Assembly: GCF_027923385.1 (NCBI RefSeq)
Contig: NZ_BSEC01000001.1
Location: 2,864,501-2,928,500 of the forward strand
Direction of reading: 5' to 3'
Length of the DNA stretch: 64,000 nt
Source of the DNA: Methylocystis echinoides
Lineage (GTDB): Bacteria; Pseudomonadota; Alphaproteobacteria; Rhizobiales; Beijerinckiaceae
Made by a program: the position numbers and the translations under genes. The notes below the pieces were generated by a model that was not told the DNA's origin, searched no databases, and saw only the letters and a list, made by a program, of their open reading frames with translations. Shown piece by piece: positions 18,528 to 28,849 of this stretch (its first letter is position 1; each line of letters opens with the position of its first letter).

Positions 18528-19382
18528 TCACCAGAGAAAGAGATTGGCGGCGGCCGAACCGCCGCCGCGCGCCAGACCGATCGCCGCCACAAGAACGCTG
18601 GCGAAAATGAAACCATCGAGCCGGTCCATGACGCCGCCATGGCCGGGAATGAGCTGGCTCGAATCCTTCACGCCGAAGCGCCGCTTCACGGCGGACTCGG
18701 TCAGGTCGCCCATTTGCGAGAACGCTGCGGCGGCGAGGCCGACGAGAAAGACCGGAACCCCCGCGAGCGCGGGGCCGCCGCCGTAATGGACCGTCGCGAG
18801 CCCCAGCGCGGCGCCGCTCAGCACGCCCGTGATCGTGCCCGACCATGTCTTGCCGGCGGACACGCGGGGCCACAGTTTCGGTCCGCCGATCAGCCGCCCG
18901 CCGAAATAGGCGAAAATGTCCGTGCCCCAGACGACGGCGAACAGGAAGGCAATGGCGAGCAGGCCGTAATCGGGCGATTCCCGCAGCCAGCAAACGGCGA
19001 AGACGGGCGCGCTGGCGTAAATCACCCCCGCCGCCGCCCAGAGACGACGTTCGGGCCCCGCCCATGCCGCCGCGGCGATGGCGAGGGCGGCGACGTCGAG
19101 CGCGGCATAGAGGGCGAGTCCCTGTCGTCCGGCCATCGCGACGGAGGCGACCGCGATCCCGCCCAGCACGATCCGCCGCGTCAGGCGCTCTCCGCCGACG
19201 AGGTTCTGCCATTCCCAGTTGAGGGCGAGACCGGCCAGCAGCCAGAAGGCGGTAAAGGCGACGCCGCCGAGATAAAGCGTGACGGCGGCCGCCGCGACCA
19301 TCACGACCGCCGATGCGATGCGGACGCCGAGATCGGCGAAGCCGCCGCTGCCCGCGCCGGCGCTTTTCGGGGAAGCGCTCAT
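18528..19382 (-). CDS. cdsA: Phosphatidate cytidylyltransferase
   Basis: A 284-residue integral membrane enzyme making CDP-diacylglycerol for phospholipid synthesis. It has about eight hydrophobic segments. The CdsA signature near the C-terminus is clear: SQMGDLTESAVKRRFGVKDS, then LIPGHGGVMDRLDGF. A shorter motif, GKTWSGTITGVLSG, lies earlier. The start at 19382 is 13 bases after the uppS stop, so the genes are co-transcribed. Confidence 0.95.
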   Translation of the reverse strand: MSASPKSAGAGSGGFADLGVRIASAVVMVAAAAVTLYLGGVAFTAFWLLAGLALNWEWQNLVGGERLTRRIVLGGIAVASVAMAGRQGLALYAALDVAALAIAAAAWAGPERRLWAAAGVIYASAPVFAVCWLRESPDYGLLAIAFLFAVVWGTDIFAYFGGRLIGGPKLWPRVSAGKTWSGTITGVLSGAALGLATVHYGGGPALAGVPVFLVGLAAAAFSQMGDLTESAVKRRFGVKDSSQLIPGHGGVMDRLDGFIFASVLVAAIGLARGGGSAAANLFLW

Positions 19383-19395
19383 GGCGCGCGGCTCC

Positions 19396-20172
19396 TCATG
19401 ACGCCGTCTTGGCGCTGCGCGGCGCCTCGACGCGACCGAAGCGCCGCTCCCGATGCGCATATTCATCCAGCGCCGCGACCAGCGCCGCGCGGTCGAAATC
19501 GGGCCACAGGATCGGCGAAAACACGAATTCGGCGTAAGCCGCCTGCCAGAGGAGAAAGTTCGACAACCGCTGCTCGCCGGAGGTGCGAATGATGAGGTCC
19601 GGGTCCGGTATGTCGGCTGTGTCCAGCCGGGCGGCGATGGCCTCGGCGTCGATCTGATCGGGCGAGAGGCGCCCCTCCGCCACCATCTGCGCCAGCGCGC
19701 GCGCGGCGGCGGCGATCTCCTGTCGCGCGCCATAGTTGAAGGCGACGACCAGCGTGAGGCCGGTGTTGGCCTGCGTGACCTGCTCCGCCTCCCTGAGCAG
19801 ATTGGCGATCTCGGGGGTGAGGTCCGCGCGCGCGCCGATGACGCGCACGCGCACATTATTGGCGTGCAGTTCGCTCAGATCGTTGCGGATGAAACGGTGC
19901 AGCAGGCCGAGAAGGCTCTGCACTTCCTCCAGCGGTCGCGACCAGTTCTCGGCCGAAAAGGAATAGACGGTCAGAAATGAAATCCGCAGGTCGATCGCGG
20001 CGCGGACCGTCCGGCGCAGCGCCTCGACGCCGCGCCGATGCCCTTCGAACCGCGGCAGCCCGCGGGCGGCGGCCCAACGGCCATTCCCGTCCATAATCAG
20101 CGCGACATGGCGCGGCGCCGCGGCAATGCCGAGGTCGCTCGCGGTCATGTCCAGAATATCGCCTTCGGCCAT
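19396..20172 (-). CDS. uppS: Undecaprenyl diphosphate synthase
   Basis: A 258-residue cis-prenyltransferase that makes the C55 lipid carrier for peptidoglycan and surface polysaccharides. The catalytic [16 protein letters not shown], the [13 protein letters not shown] helix, [11 protein letters not shown] and the C-terminal [16 protein letters not shown] motif are intact. The ATG at 20172 is preceded by GGAATTGAGG; the TTG just before it is not needed. Confidence 0.96.
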   Translation of the reverse strand: MAEGDILDMTASDLGIAAAPRHVALIMDGNGRWAAARGLPRFEGHRRGVEALRRTVRAAIDLRISFLTVYSFSAENWSRPLEEVQSLLGLLHRFIRNDLSELHANNVRVRVIGARADLTPEIANLLREAEQVTQANTGLTLVVAFNYGARQEIAAAARALAQMVAEGRLSPDQIDAEAIAARLDTADIPDPDLIIRTSGEQRLSNFLLWQAAYAEFVFSPILWPDFDRAALVAALDEYAHRERRFGRVEAPRSAKTAS

Positions 20173-20247
20173 CCTCAATTCCAGTTCAGAAATTCCCCGG
20201 CGGACGAAGAAGGCGGGGCGCCGCCGTGGTCGCGCCGTCGCCGGGCC

Positions 20248-20808
20248 TCAAACCTGCATGATTTCCTTTTCCTTCGCCGCCAGCGCGGAATCGATGTCCT
20301 TGACCGCCTCGTCCGTCGCCTTCTGGACCTCGGTCTCGTGCCGCTTTTCGTCGTCTTCCGGGATCGCGTGGTCCTTCAGCAGCTTCTTCAGGATGTCGAT
20401 GCCGTCCCGGCGCACGTGACGCACGGCGACGCGGGCCTCTTCGGCGTATTTATGCGCGACCTTGACCAGTTCCTTGCGGCGCTGCTCATTGAGCTCCGGC
20501 ATGCGAATGCGCAGGATCTGCCCTTCCACCGTCGGCTGGAGACCCAGATTGGCTTCTCGAATCGCCTTGTCCACGGCGATGACGAGCGCCTTGTCCCAGA
20601 CCTGCACGGAGATCATGCGCGGCTCCGGGACGCTGACGGTCGCCACCTGATTGAGCGGCGACACCGATCCATAGGCGTCGACATGCACCGGATCGAGCAG
20701 GCTCGCCGAAGCGCGGCCCGTGCGCAGGCCGCCAAACTCGTGCTTCAGCGTCGCAACCGCGCCCTGCATGCGGCGCTTCAAATCGTCGAGATCGAATTTA
20801 TCGCTCAT
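20248..20808 (-). CDS. frr: Ribosome recycling factor
   Basis: A 186-residue protein that splits post-termination ribosomes together with EF-G. The whole sequence fits the family: an N-terminal helix with [44 protein letters not shown] and [20 protein letters not shown] elements (here [17 protein letters not shown]), then the long C-terminal helix. It lies between pyrH and uppS in the conserved order. Confidence 0.96.
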   Translation of the reverse strand: MSDKFDLDDLKRRMQGAVATLKHEFGGLRTGRASASLLDPVHVDAYGSVSPLNQVATVSVPEPRMISVQVWDKALVIAVDKAIREANLGLQPTVEGQILRIRMPELNEQRRKELVKVAHKYAEEARVAVRHVRRDGIDILKKLLKDHAIPEDDEKRHETEVQKATDEAVKDIDSALAAKEKEIMQV

Positions 20809-20945
20809 CCTTCAAACCTGTCCTGAGTCTCCCGGCCGCGCCGCGCGGGCGCTTTGGGGAACATATGCCGACGCCCGGGCCGTGGGCGACCGTCTATCGC
20901 GAGGCTGGCCCCCTTATGGCATGTTTCGGGGGCTCATGCGCGCAT

Positions 20946-21671
20946 TTAGGGCGCAACGAGGGTCGAGCGCCCGCCGCCGGCCAGGACGGACGCGATGGCG
21001 CCATCCTCGGCGATCGAGAAAACGATGATTGGAATACGGTTCTCCCGCGCGAGCGCAAAGGCCGCCGTGTCCATCACGGCGAGATTTTGCGCGATGGCCT
21101 CGTCGTGGGTCAAGCGCTCGTAACGCCGCGCCGCCGGGTCGCGTTTGGGATCAGCCGTATAAACCCCGTCCACCTGGGTCGCCTTGAGCACGGCGTCGGC
21201 GGAGAGCTCCGCGGCGCGCAGCACGGCGCCCGTGTCGGTTGTGAAGAAGGGATTGCCGGTGCCGCCGGCCGCGATCACGACGCGGCCCTTGGCGAGGTGA
21301 TGCAGCGCCGCCCGACGGGAGAAGGATTCGCACACCGACGGCATCGGCACGGAGGACAGACAGCGCGCCGGACGCCCCTGCATCTCGACGGCCTGCTCCA
21401 GCGCCAGACCGTTCATCACGGTTGCGAGCATGCCGATGGAATCGGCGCGGGCGCGCTCGATTCCCGTCTCCGCGCCCTTGATTCCCCGAAAGAAATTGCC
21501 GCCGCCGACAACGACGGCGACTTCGTGCCCGGCCTCGGACGCCGTGGCGAGATCCTTGGCGATGCGGGCCAGGGTGGTCGCGTCCAGCCCATGCGCCGAG
21601 GCCCCTTGCAGCGCCTCTCCCGACAGTTTCACGACCACGCGCTTGTATCGCTTCAATGCGTGGTCGGACAT
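20946..21671 (-). CDS. pyrH: Uridylate kinase
   Basis: This 241-residue UMP kinase of the amino acid kinase fold is the bacterial type. The N-terminal [48 protein letters not shown] and the [20 protein letters not shown] segments are typical. In related genomes tsf lies directly upstream. Here the next gene upstream is an interrupted dehydrogenase, so pyrH probably depends on a promoter in the short gap before 21672-21747 or on read-through. Confidence 0.96.
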   Translation of the reverse strand: MSDHALKRYKRVVVKLSGEALQGASAHGLDATTLARIAKDLATASEAGHEVAVVVGGGNFFRGIKGAETGIERARADSIGMLATVMNGLALEQAVEMQGRPARCLSSVPMPSVCESFSRRAALHHLAKGRVVIAAGGTGNPFFTTDTGAVLRAAELSADAVLKATQVDGVYTADPKRDPAARRYERLTHDEAIAQNLAVMDTAAFALARENRIPIIVFSIAEDGAIASVLAGGGRSTLVAP

Positions 21672-21893
21672 GGGCGGGTCTCGCTGGCTGGCTCGGGAAG
21701 GCGCGCTTTACATACGAATGGCGCGCGGTCTCCGCAAGTCACAACCATCACGGCCCAGGCTCGCCGCCCGTGGCGCCATAGACCTGGCCGGTGGAGAAGC
21801 TCGACTCGGTCGAGGCCAGCAGCACATAGATCGGCGCGAGCTCGGCCGGCTGTCCGGGCCTGCCCAGCGGCGTGTCGGCGCCGAATTTGGTCA

Positions 21894-22829
21894 GTGTCTG
21901 TCCGAAGAAAAGTTGAGCCGAATGAGTCGGTTATGATTCAACGAGGCGACCTGATTCTTTTGGAGATCGCCGAATGTGGACGAAGGAAAATCGCGCTCGT
22001 TATGATCGTAGCAAATTGCGTTATCCCAGCGATCTGACGGACGCGGAATGGGGATTTGTCGGACCTCTGATCCCGCCTGCAAGGCGCGGCGGCGGCAAGC
22101 GCAGGGTGAACATGCGCGAGGTGATCAACGGTCTGATGTATGTCCTATCGACAGGCTGTCAGTGGCGTGCGATTCCAAAGGACTTCCCACCCAAAAGCAC
22201 GGTTTATGGCTATTTCGATCTTTGGACATATGACGGGACGTTAGAACGCATCCACCACGTGCTTTATGTTATGTGCAGGGAAGCGGAAGGGCGCGAGGCC
22301 AGTCCGACTGCCGCCGTCATCGACAGCCAGAGCGTGAAAAGCGCTGAAAAAGGGGGAGCCATATCGATCCCCATGGCTATGACGCGGGCAAGAAGGTCAA
22401 AGGCAAGAAGCGACATATTCTTGTCGACACTTTAGGCCTGCTGCTTCACGCCGTCGTTCATAGCGCGGACATTCAAGATCGCGATGGCGGCATTCTCGTC
22501 TTGAGCACGTTGTTCGGGAAATTTCCATTTCTTCAAAAACTGTTCGCCGATGGCGGCTACCGGGGTCCCCAATTTCGCGAGGCGCTGAAGAAAGCCTTGC
22601 CGGGTCTTGTGACAGAAATCGTCAAGCGTTCCGATGCGGCCAAAGGCTTCGAGGTCTTGCCCAGGCGTTGGGTTGTTGAGCGAACTTTATCCTGGCTGGG
22701 CCGCTGTCGCCGATTGGCCAAGGATTGGGAAAATCTTAATCGGAAGGCGCTCGCTTTCTTGCGCCTCGCCTCCATTCGCCTCATGCTCAGAAGGCTCTGT
22801 AATCAGTCATGAAGTCTTCGGACAGACTC
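21894..22829 (+). mobile_element. IS5-family insertion sequence (IS1031-like), 936 bp
   Basis: The ends are GTGTCTGTCCGAAGA on the left and GAGTCTGTCCGAAGA (reverse complement) on the right: 15-bp inverted repeats with one mismatch. The direct repeat TCA flanks the element (21891-21893 and 22830-22832), matching the 3-bp TNA target rule known for the IS1031 group. It contains one DDE transposase gene in two frames and interrupts a dehydrogenase gene. The boundaries were fixed by rebuilding the host reading frame across the insertion. Confidence 0.88.
21974..22812 (+). pseudogene. IS5-family transposase, frameshifted
   Basis: The first frame (21974-22435) begins MWTKENRARYDRSKLRYPSD and has the N-terminal DUF4096-like domain (LTDAEWGFVGPLIPPARRGG) and the first catalytic Asp in AVIDSQSVKSAEKGG. 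After GAAAAAGGGGGAGC the homology continues in the -1 frame as HIDPHGYDAGKKVKGKKRHI, then FADGGYRGPQF (second Asp) and RRWVVERTLSWLGRCRRL (Glu), ending at 22812. A single missing base, or a programmed -1 shift on the A5G5 run, explains this. No ideal slippery heptamer is present, so loss of a base is more likely. Confidence 0.85.
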
Positions 22830-23754
22830 TCAGATGCTCCTGCGTCTGCCCGCCCGAGGGCTGCAAGGGCGTCCAGACCGGCCCCGGCGCGACGGCGTTG
22901 ACGCGAATTCCCTTGGATGCGAGCTGCGCCGCGAGGCACCAGGTGAAATTCAGGATCGCCGCCTTGGTGGCGGAATAGTCGAGAAGCTGTTTCGACGGTT
23001 CGAAAGCGGTGATCGACGCGGTGTTGATGATGCTCGACCCCGGCGGCAGATGCGGAATCGCGGCCTTGGTGATCCAGAACAGCGCATAGAGATTGGTCTT
23101 GAAGGTCCAGTCGAGGTCTTCGGTGGTGATGTCGAGAATGGACTCCCGCGCCTGCTGGCGGGCGGCGTTGTTGACGAGAATGTCGAGCCCGCCGAGTTCG
23201 TCGACCGCTTCCGAGACCAGCCGCTTGCAGAAGTCTTCGTCGCGGAGGTCGCCGGGAATGCGCGCCGCCTTGCCGCCGGCGTCGCAGATGAGCTCGGCGA
23301 CGTCACGGGCGTCCGGCTCCTCCTCGGGCAGATAATTGATGGCGACGTCCGCTCCCTCCCGCGCGAAGGCGATCGCCGCCGCGCGGCCGATCCCCGAGTC
23401 GCCGCCGGTGATGAGCGCCTTGCGGCCGGCAAGCCGGCCGGAGCCCCTGTAGCTCGCCTCGCCGTGATCGGGGCGCGGGTTCATCCTGCTGGCGAGGCCC
23501 GGCCAGGGCTGCGGCTGCTTCTCGAAAGGCGGCCTCGGATAAAGCTGGCGCGGATCGCGCAGATCGGCGGCCGGGATGGCCGGCGGCGCGGGCGCGTTCT
23601 CGATCCCGTTCACGGAAACCGATTCCTGAAGCGCGTCGGAGATCGTCTGTTCATGCGCCGCCATGGCCATCCTCCCGCAGCCCCGCCGATGCGGCGAAAC
23701 GCGGAAGGAGGGGGGAACGTTTCAGGGCGATTGTCCCGGAGATAAGCAATCAGT

Positions 23755-25803
23755 ATGTTAAAGTTGGCTTCCAAGATGAGGACTTGCCATTTGACTGATG
23801 TATTCTACGCCTTCTTTTCCTACGCGGCGGCTGACGCGCGGCTCGACCCATCGATTTTCAATGCGTTTTCAACACAACTATGTGAGCGAGTTACCGCACA
23901 GATGGCCGAAGGTGAATTGCGGTCATGGCGGGATATCGAGCAAGTTCGTGTTGGCGAGACTTGGCATCCGCGCATCATCGAGAGTTTACGGGCATCTCAT
24001 ATATTAATCATTATGCTCTCGCCAGCGTGGCTAAAATCTAAATACTGTCGGGAAGAATATCATTTATTTGAAGAAGTCGAGAGGAGCTATGGCAAAAGTG
24101 AACTTGTTGTGCCATTTCTATTTAGAGACCCCAAGGACGAACTAGAGTTTATGAGCAGCATACAACGAGCTACATATGCAAGCTTGTTGAACCGGCAATA
24201 TCGCCCAACGCCGGTCGACGCCCTCTTAAAAACTAATTCGAATCGCGTGAATGCTCAGCTCGAAAACCTTTCGCGCGAACTGAAAGAGATCCTTTCCCCG
24301 TTCAGAACTCGGAACACAAAAGCTGAGCCGCAGTCGGCCATTCCAAGTGAGACAACGCGTCTTCCACGTCATAACCTTCCGTTGAAATCGCTTGGAGAGT
24401 TTTTCATTGGTCGCGATACGTTGATGTCGCAACTCGAATTAGAGATGGGGGACCGTCGCGAAATCGCTTTGCTTCAGGGTATGGGCGGCGTGGGCAAGAC
24501 ACGCTTGGCAATAGAATTTGCGTGGAGGCACGCGGCGGAACATAGTGCTCTGCTATATATTTCCGCAGAAACACCTGAAGCAGTCACGAACACGCTCAGT
24601 TTGCTAACGACAACTTTAAGCCTACCGGAAAAAGAGATCGCCCAAGCCGCCTCCAAGCATGAAGCAGTAGTGCGTTGGCTCGCTCACAACCTAAATTGGC
24701 TCCTCATAATAGATAATGTTGACGATGCTGATGGGGCCGCCGCAGTTGTAGAGCTGCTCCCACAACTCACAAACGGAAAAGTAATAATAACCGCTCGATA
24801 CGACGGTTTTCCACCAAATATTCCTATGATAAGACTTGATGTACTTTCCCCCGATCATGCTCGAGATTTTCTGATCATGCGCACGAAAGATCGACGTCGC
24901 TTGGCCGATAATGATACTTTGCTTGCGGAGGAGATATCCAAGGAATTAGCGTTCCTGCCTCTCGCACTCGAACAGGCTGGCGCTTTCATCTGTGTACAGC
25001 GCCTCTCGCTCGAACGATATCTCACTTACTGGCGAGACGAAAAGTCGCGCGTAAGAGACTGGTTCGATAAAACTGCGATGGGTACAAATCGTGATTATGG
25101 AATTGCTACGGCGTTTGAGACTTCGTTTTCGAGGCTAAGCTTCAATGGACGCCTTCTCCTGAATCTTATTGCGTTCCTCAGCTACAAACCAATTCCCGAG
25201 TTTCTACTGGATATTGCACCGATCTTTCCGGACTCTGAAATAGGTCTGTTAGACAACGAAAGTAAACAATCGCCACCGCGCAACGAAGACATCAAGTTTG
25301 AGGCCCGTGCCGCGCTGGCTGAGCTCTATGCCTATGGGCTTGCCGCGCCGACTGAAACAGATGGTAGCTTAGAACAGCCATCATTTGTGGTGCATAGTCT
25401 AGTTCAAGATTATGCTCGCAGCAGAATGGAGGAAAATCACGCTAATAGCGTAGCCATTCAGACGGCTGTTTGGCTAATACAAGCTTGTAAGCTTACTTGC
25501 CAAGAGAAAAGAGATAATAGACAGAAAAACCTTCTTTCTTTAGCGAGCCACTTGCCGGTCTGGACAAAAAGCAAAAAGGTAAAAAACACGAAATTACATA
25601 ACGAGCTCTTGTCTTATGTGAATATACTTGCCGCAGATACTCTAGCGGACATATTTGTCAAATGCGGACACAAAATGGAAAAGAATGAGGCATTAAAGAT
25701 ACTCGATGCGATAGTGAATAATTATGCAGTCACCGGTTTTCAGGATTCGGACATTGCGAGTTTGACGCAAGAGTACAATCGGCGGCTAGCAGATTCGAAT
25801 TAA
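23755..25803 (+). CDS. TIR-NB-ARC protein (STAND NTPase), candidate antiphage gene
   Basis: A 682-residue protein in visibly AT-richer DNA than its neighbours. Residues ~16-150 form a TIR domain (VFYAFFSYAAADARL; the loop SPAWLKSKYCREEYHLF with candidate NADase glutamates E100/E101). Residues ~215-420 are an NB-ARC ATPase: P-loop GMGGVGKTR (242-250), Walker B LLIIDNVDD (316-324), RNBS-B-like KVIITARYDG, and the GLPLA-like LAFLPLALEQAG. A winged-helix-like segment and a C-terminal region of ~200 residues without recognised repeats follow. By analogy with bacterial TIR-STAND systems it may sense infection and destroy NAD; that is inference. A second in-frame ATG at 23776 could be the start. No partner gene is adjacent. 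Confidence 0.85.
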   Translation: MLKLASKMRTCHLTDVFYAFFSYAAADARLDPSIFNAFSTQLCERVTAQMAEGELRSWRDIEQVRVGETWHPRIIESLRASHILIIMLSPAWLKSKYCREEYHLFEEVERSYGKSELVVPFLFRDPKDELEFMSSIQRATYASLLNRQYRPTPVDALLKTNSNRVNAQLENLSRELKEILSPFRTRNTKAEPQSAIPSETTRLPRHNLPLKSLGEFFIGRDTLMSQLELEMGDRREIALLQGMGGVGKTRLAIEFAWRHAAEHSALLYISAETPEAVTNTLSLLTTTLSLPEKEIAQAASKHEAVVRWLAHNLNWLLIIDNVDDADGAAAVVELLPQLTNGKVIITARYDGFPPNIPMIRLDVLSPDHARDFLIMRTKDRRRLADNDTLLAEEISKELAFLPLALEQAGAFICVQRLSLERYLTYWRDEKSRVRDWFDKTAMGTNRDYGIATAFETSFSRLSFNGRLLLNLIAFLSYKPIPEFLLDIAPIFPDSEIGLLDNESKQSPPRNEDIKFEARAALAELYAYGLAAPTETDGSLEQPSFVVHSLVQDYARSRMEENHANSVAIQTAVWLIQACKLTCQEKRDNRQKNLLSLASHLPVWTKSKKVKNTKLHNELLSYVNILAADTLADIFVKCGHKMEKNEALKILDAIVNNYAVTGFQDSDIASLTQEYNRRLADSN

Positions 25804-25828
25804 AAAAGATAACGGCGTCAATAAAACA

Positions 25829-25866
25829 AAAAAAGGATTTCGGGCCGGAGCTTTCGCCCCGGTCCC
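25829..25866 (-). terminator. Rho-independent terminator after tsf
   Basis: On the minus strand GGGACCGGGGCGAAAGCTCCGGCCC (a hairpin with one bulge, 25866 down to 25842) is followed by GAAATCCTTTTTTTG. It ends the rpsB-tsf transcript and separates it from the oppositely oriented TIR gene. Confidence 0.8.
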
Positions 25867-25891
25867 TTTGAAACTGTGCTGTCAGGAAAAC

Positions 25892-26818
25892 TCAGCCCTT
25901 GGCGGCCGCCGCGACTTCCGCCGCGAAGTCGCTGGTCTGCTTCTCGATGCCCTCGCCCAGCGCATAGCGGATGAAGCCCTTGATGGCGATCGGCGCGCCG
26001 GCCTTGCCCTCGAGCTCCTTCACCGCCTGGGCGACGGTCTTGCCGTTGTGCTCCGGATGGTTCGACGGCTGATCCAGCAGGCAGACTTCCTTGGCGAAGG
26101 TCTTGATGCCCGACTCGACGATCTTGGCCAGCACATTCTCCGGCTTGCCGGCGTTCTTCTCGCGCAGCAGCTTCGCTTCGCGCTCGACCACCGCCGGATC
26201 GAGGCCCGAGGCCTCCATCGCCTGCGGATTGGCCGAGGCGACATGCATGGCGATCTCGCGGGCGAGCTTGGCCAGCACGTCCTTGTCGCCGGTCGACTCG
26301 AGCGCGACGATGACCGCGATCTTGCCCTGGCCGTCGACGACCTGGCCGTGCACGTAGCGGCCGACGACGCCGTCGCCCACCGTCAGCGACGCGGCGCGGC
26401 GCAGCGTCAGGTTCTCGCCGATGGTGGCGATCGAGCTGGTGATGTTCTCGGCGACCGTGCCGCCGCCCGGATAGGCCTGCGTCGCGAGTTCCGCCGCGTC
26501 GGTCTTGCCGGTCTTGAGCGCGACTTCGGCGATGTTCTTGACGAGCGTCTGGAAGTCGGCGTTGCGCGAGACGAAGTCGGTCTCGGAATTCACCTCGACG
26601 ACGACGCCGGTCTTGCCGCCGGTCAGCGCCGCGACCAGGCCTTCAGCGGCGACGCGGTCGGCCTTCTTGGCGGCCTTGGAGAGGCCCTTCTTGCGCAGCC
26701 AGTCGATGGCGGCCTCGAACTCGCCTTCGGTCGCGGTCAGCGCCGCCTTGCAGTCCATCATGCCGGCGCCGGTGCTCTCACGCAGTTCCTTGACGAGGGC
26801 GGCGGTAATCGTGGCCAT
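25892..26818 (-). CDS. tsf: Elongation factor Ts
   Basis: A 308-residue nucleotide exchange factor for EF-Tu. The N-terminal UBA-like helix [20 protein letters not shown] and the ETDFVSRN motif of the core are exact family features; the C-terminal module is complete. It lies downstream of rpsB as in nearly all bacteria, with a strong hairpin between them. Confidence 0.97.
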   Translation of the reverse strand: MATITAALVKELRESTGAGMMDCKAALTATEGEFEAAIDWLRKKGLSKAAKKADRVAAEGLVAALTGGKTGVVVEVNSETDFVSRNADFQTLVKNIAEVALKTGKTDAAELATQAYPGGGTVAENITSSIATIGENLTLRRAASLTVGDGVVGRYVHGQVVDGQGKIAVIVALESTGDKDVLAKLAREIAMHVASANPQAMEASGLDPAVVEREAKLLREKNAGKPENVLAKIVESGIKTFAKEVCLLDQPSNHPEHNGKTVAQAVKELEGKAGAPIAIKGFIRYALGEGIEKQTSDFAAEVAAAAKG

Positions 26819-26895
26819 GGCTCAATCCTTCATGTTGCGCGCGCGGGATAGCGAAAAGCCAGCGGCTTCCCTGCGCTCGGGGGCGTGTATTGCGA

Positions 26896-26927
26896 CGGGC
26901 GCCGGCTCAGGTGAGAGCCGGCGCCCG
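26896..26927 (-). terminator. Perfect 13-bp hairpin between rpsB and tsf
   Basis: CGGGCGCCGGCTC (26896-26908), loop AGGTGA, then GAGCCGGCGCCCG (26915-26927). No T-run follows on the minus strand (it continues TCGCAATACAC), so it is more likely a partial attenuator or processing site that lets tsf be expressed at a lower level than rpsB. Confidence 0.6.
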
Positions 26928-26958
26928 ACGGTTAAGGTCGAAAGGTGACTGTCAGGCG

Positions 26959-27978
<1,020 letters not shown>

Positions 27979-28391
27979 TTTATCTTTCTCCGGTTGAGCC
28001 GCGGCGATGGAGTGAGAGGCCGGAAGCCGGCCACCGGAAGCGGCGTCTTGGATCAGACGTCGCGATGCCATCGCCTGTGGAATGCGCGCGCTTATAGGCG
28101 AAGCGCCCGCAAGGAGCAATACTCTTGCGCGACGCCGTCCTTTCAGGGGCCCGCGCAGGGCGCCGACACACGGCGCCGACGGCGGCCAACCTTTCGTTTT
28201 TGCGTCGAAAAAATTTTTCGAGCCGCGACCAGTTGTCGCAGGCTAACACGCTGATTTACATGTATTATCATGCGATTTTGCGCACAAAAACTTGCTGCAA
28301 ATGGCGCATTGCCAAGCGTTTTGAATCGGGCTAGGGTTACTCCCGATGCGGCAAGCATTCTGGTTCAAAAGAAACAACAGGGGGAAAACGC
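27979..28391. other. Divergent promoter region of rpsB and a small membrane gene
   Basis: These 413 bases hold the rpsB leader and the promoter of the rightward 64-codon gene. A near-palindrome TCGAAAAAATTTTTCGA lies at about 28203-28219, and an AT-rich stretch with TGTATTATCATG at about 28260-28271. Open frames in it are short and without features. No RNA gene was recognised. Confidence 0.4.
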
Positions 28392-28586
28392 ATGGCCGTC
28401 AACGTTCACAGCTCCGGCGACATTGGCAAGATGCTGATCTGGGTTGCCGCCTTCGTCGGCTTCATCGTCGTCGCTCTCACGTGGGTTCCGGACTGGATCT
28501 CCCCCGAGGGCACCAACGGCACCGGCAATAATCGCGAGCAGTTCGGCACCCAGGGCACTGGCGCCACCGCCCGCATGATTCAGTAA
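28392..28586 (+). CDS. Small single-pass membrane protein
   Basis: This 64-residue protein starts MAVNVHSSGDIGKMLIWVAA with AGGGGGAAAA as ribosome site. One strong membrane helix (about residues 13-33, ending ALTWVPDWI) is followed by a polar, Gly/Thr/Asn-rich tail (NGTGNNREQFGTQGTGATAR). It forms its own unit with a terminator directly after it. I do not recognise the family; the layout resembles small subunits or assembly peptides of membrane complexes, but nothing nearby names a partner. Confidence 0.7.
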   Translation: MAVNVHSSGDIGKMLIWVAAFVGFIVVALTWVPDWISPEGTNGTGNNREQFGTQGTGATARMIQ

Positions 28587-28604
28587 TACCCCTGCTGTGG
28601 ACTT

Positions 28605-28629
28605 GCCGGGAGATCATTCTCCCGGCTTT
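28605..28629 (+). terminator. Terminator of the small membrane gene
   Basis: GCCGGGAG (28605-28612), loop ATCATT, CTCCCGGC (28619-28626), then TTTGTCCTT. It is 19 bases after the stop of the 64-codon gene. Confidence 0.75.
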
Positions 28630-28849
28630 GTCCTTGGCGAGGGCGATACGCCTTTCCGGCGCATCGTTTTGGAGCCGACGCTCTCGACTTGTTCGGGCGT
28701 CGGCTTCCGCTTTTTTGGGGTGCTGCGCAGCGCGTGCGGCGACCTGCGCTCAGGGCGCGAGGGGCGGCCTCGCCTTTTCCGGCGTCGATGGCCCCTGAAC
28801 CGGCGTTTCGAACGTCCGGAACAAGGCTGGCTGGGGGAATCTTGCATCC

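Larger units (their letters stand above)
21748..23664 (-). pseudogene. Short-chain dehydrogenase (GSP39/YhdF type), disrupted by an IS
   Basis: The N-terminal part (22830-23664) carries MNPRPDHGEASYRGSGRL, the cofactor motif ALITGGDSGIGRAAA, NNAARQQ, and the catalytic YSATKAA; it breaks off inside PSGGQTQEHL. The C-terminal part (21748-21893) resumes as [20 protein letters not shown] and ends [12 protein letters not shown]. Joined at the 3-bp target duplication the two form one continuous SDR of about 325 residues, similar to general-stress dehydrogenases. The ATG at 23664 has GGGAGG six bases upstream. The gene is almost certainly inactive, although residues up to the catalytic Tyr-Lys remain translatable. 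Confidence 0.85.

Noticed and set aside
28203..28219. Near-perfect palindrome TCGAAAAAATTTTTCGA as a terminator
   Set aside because: It lies in the promoter region upstream of rpsB, with no gene end before it; it may be an operator or chance.
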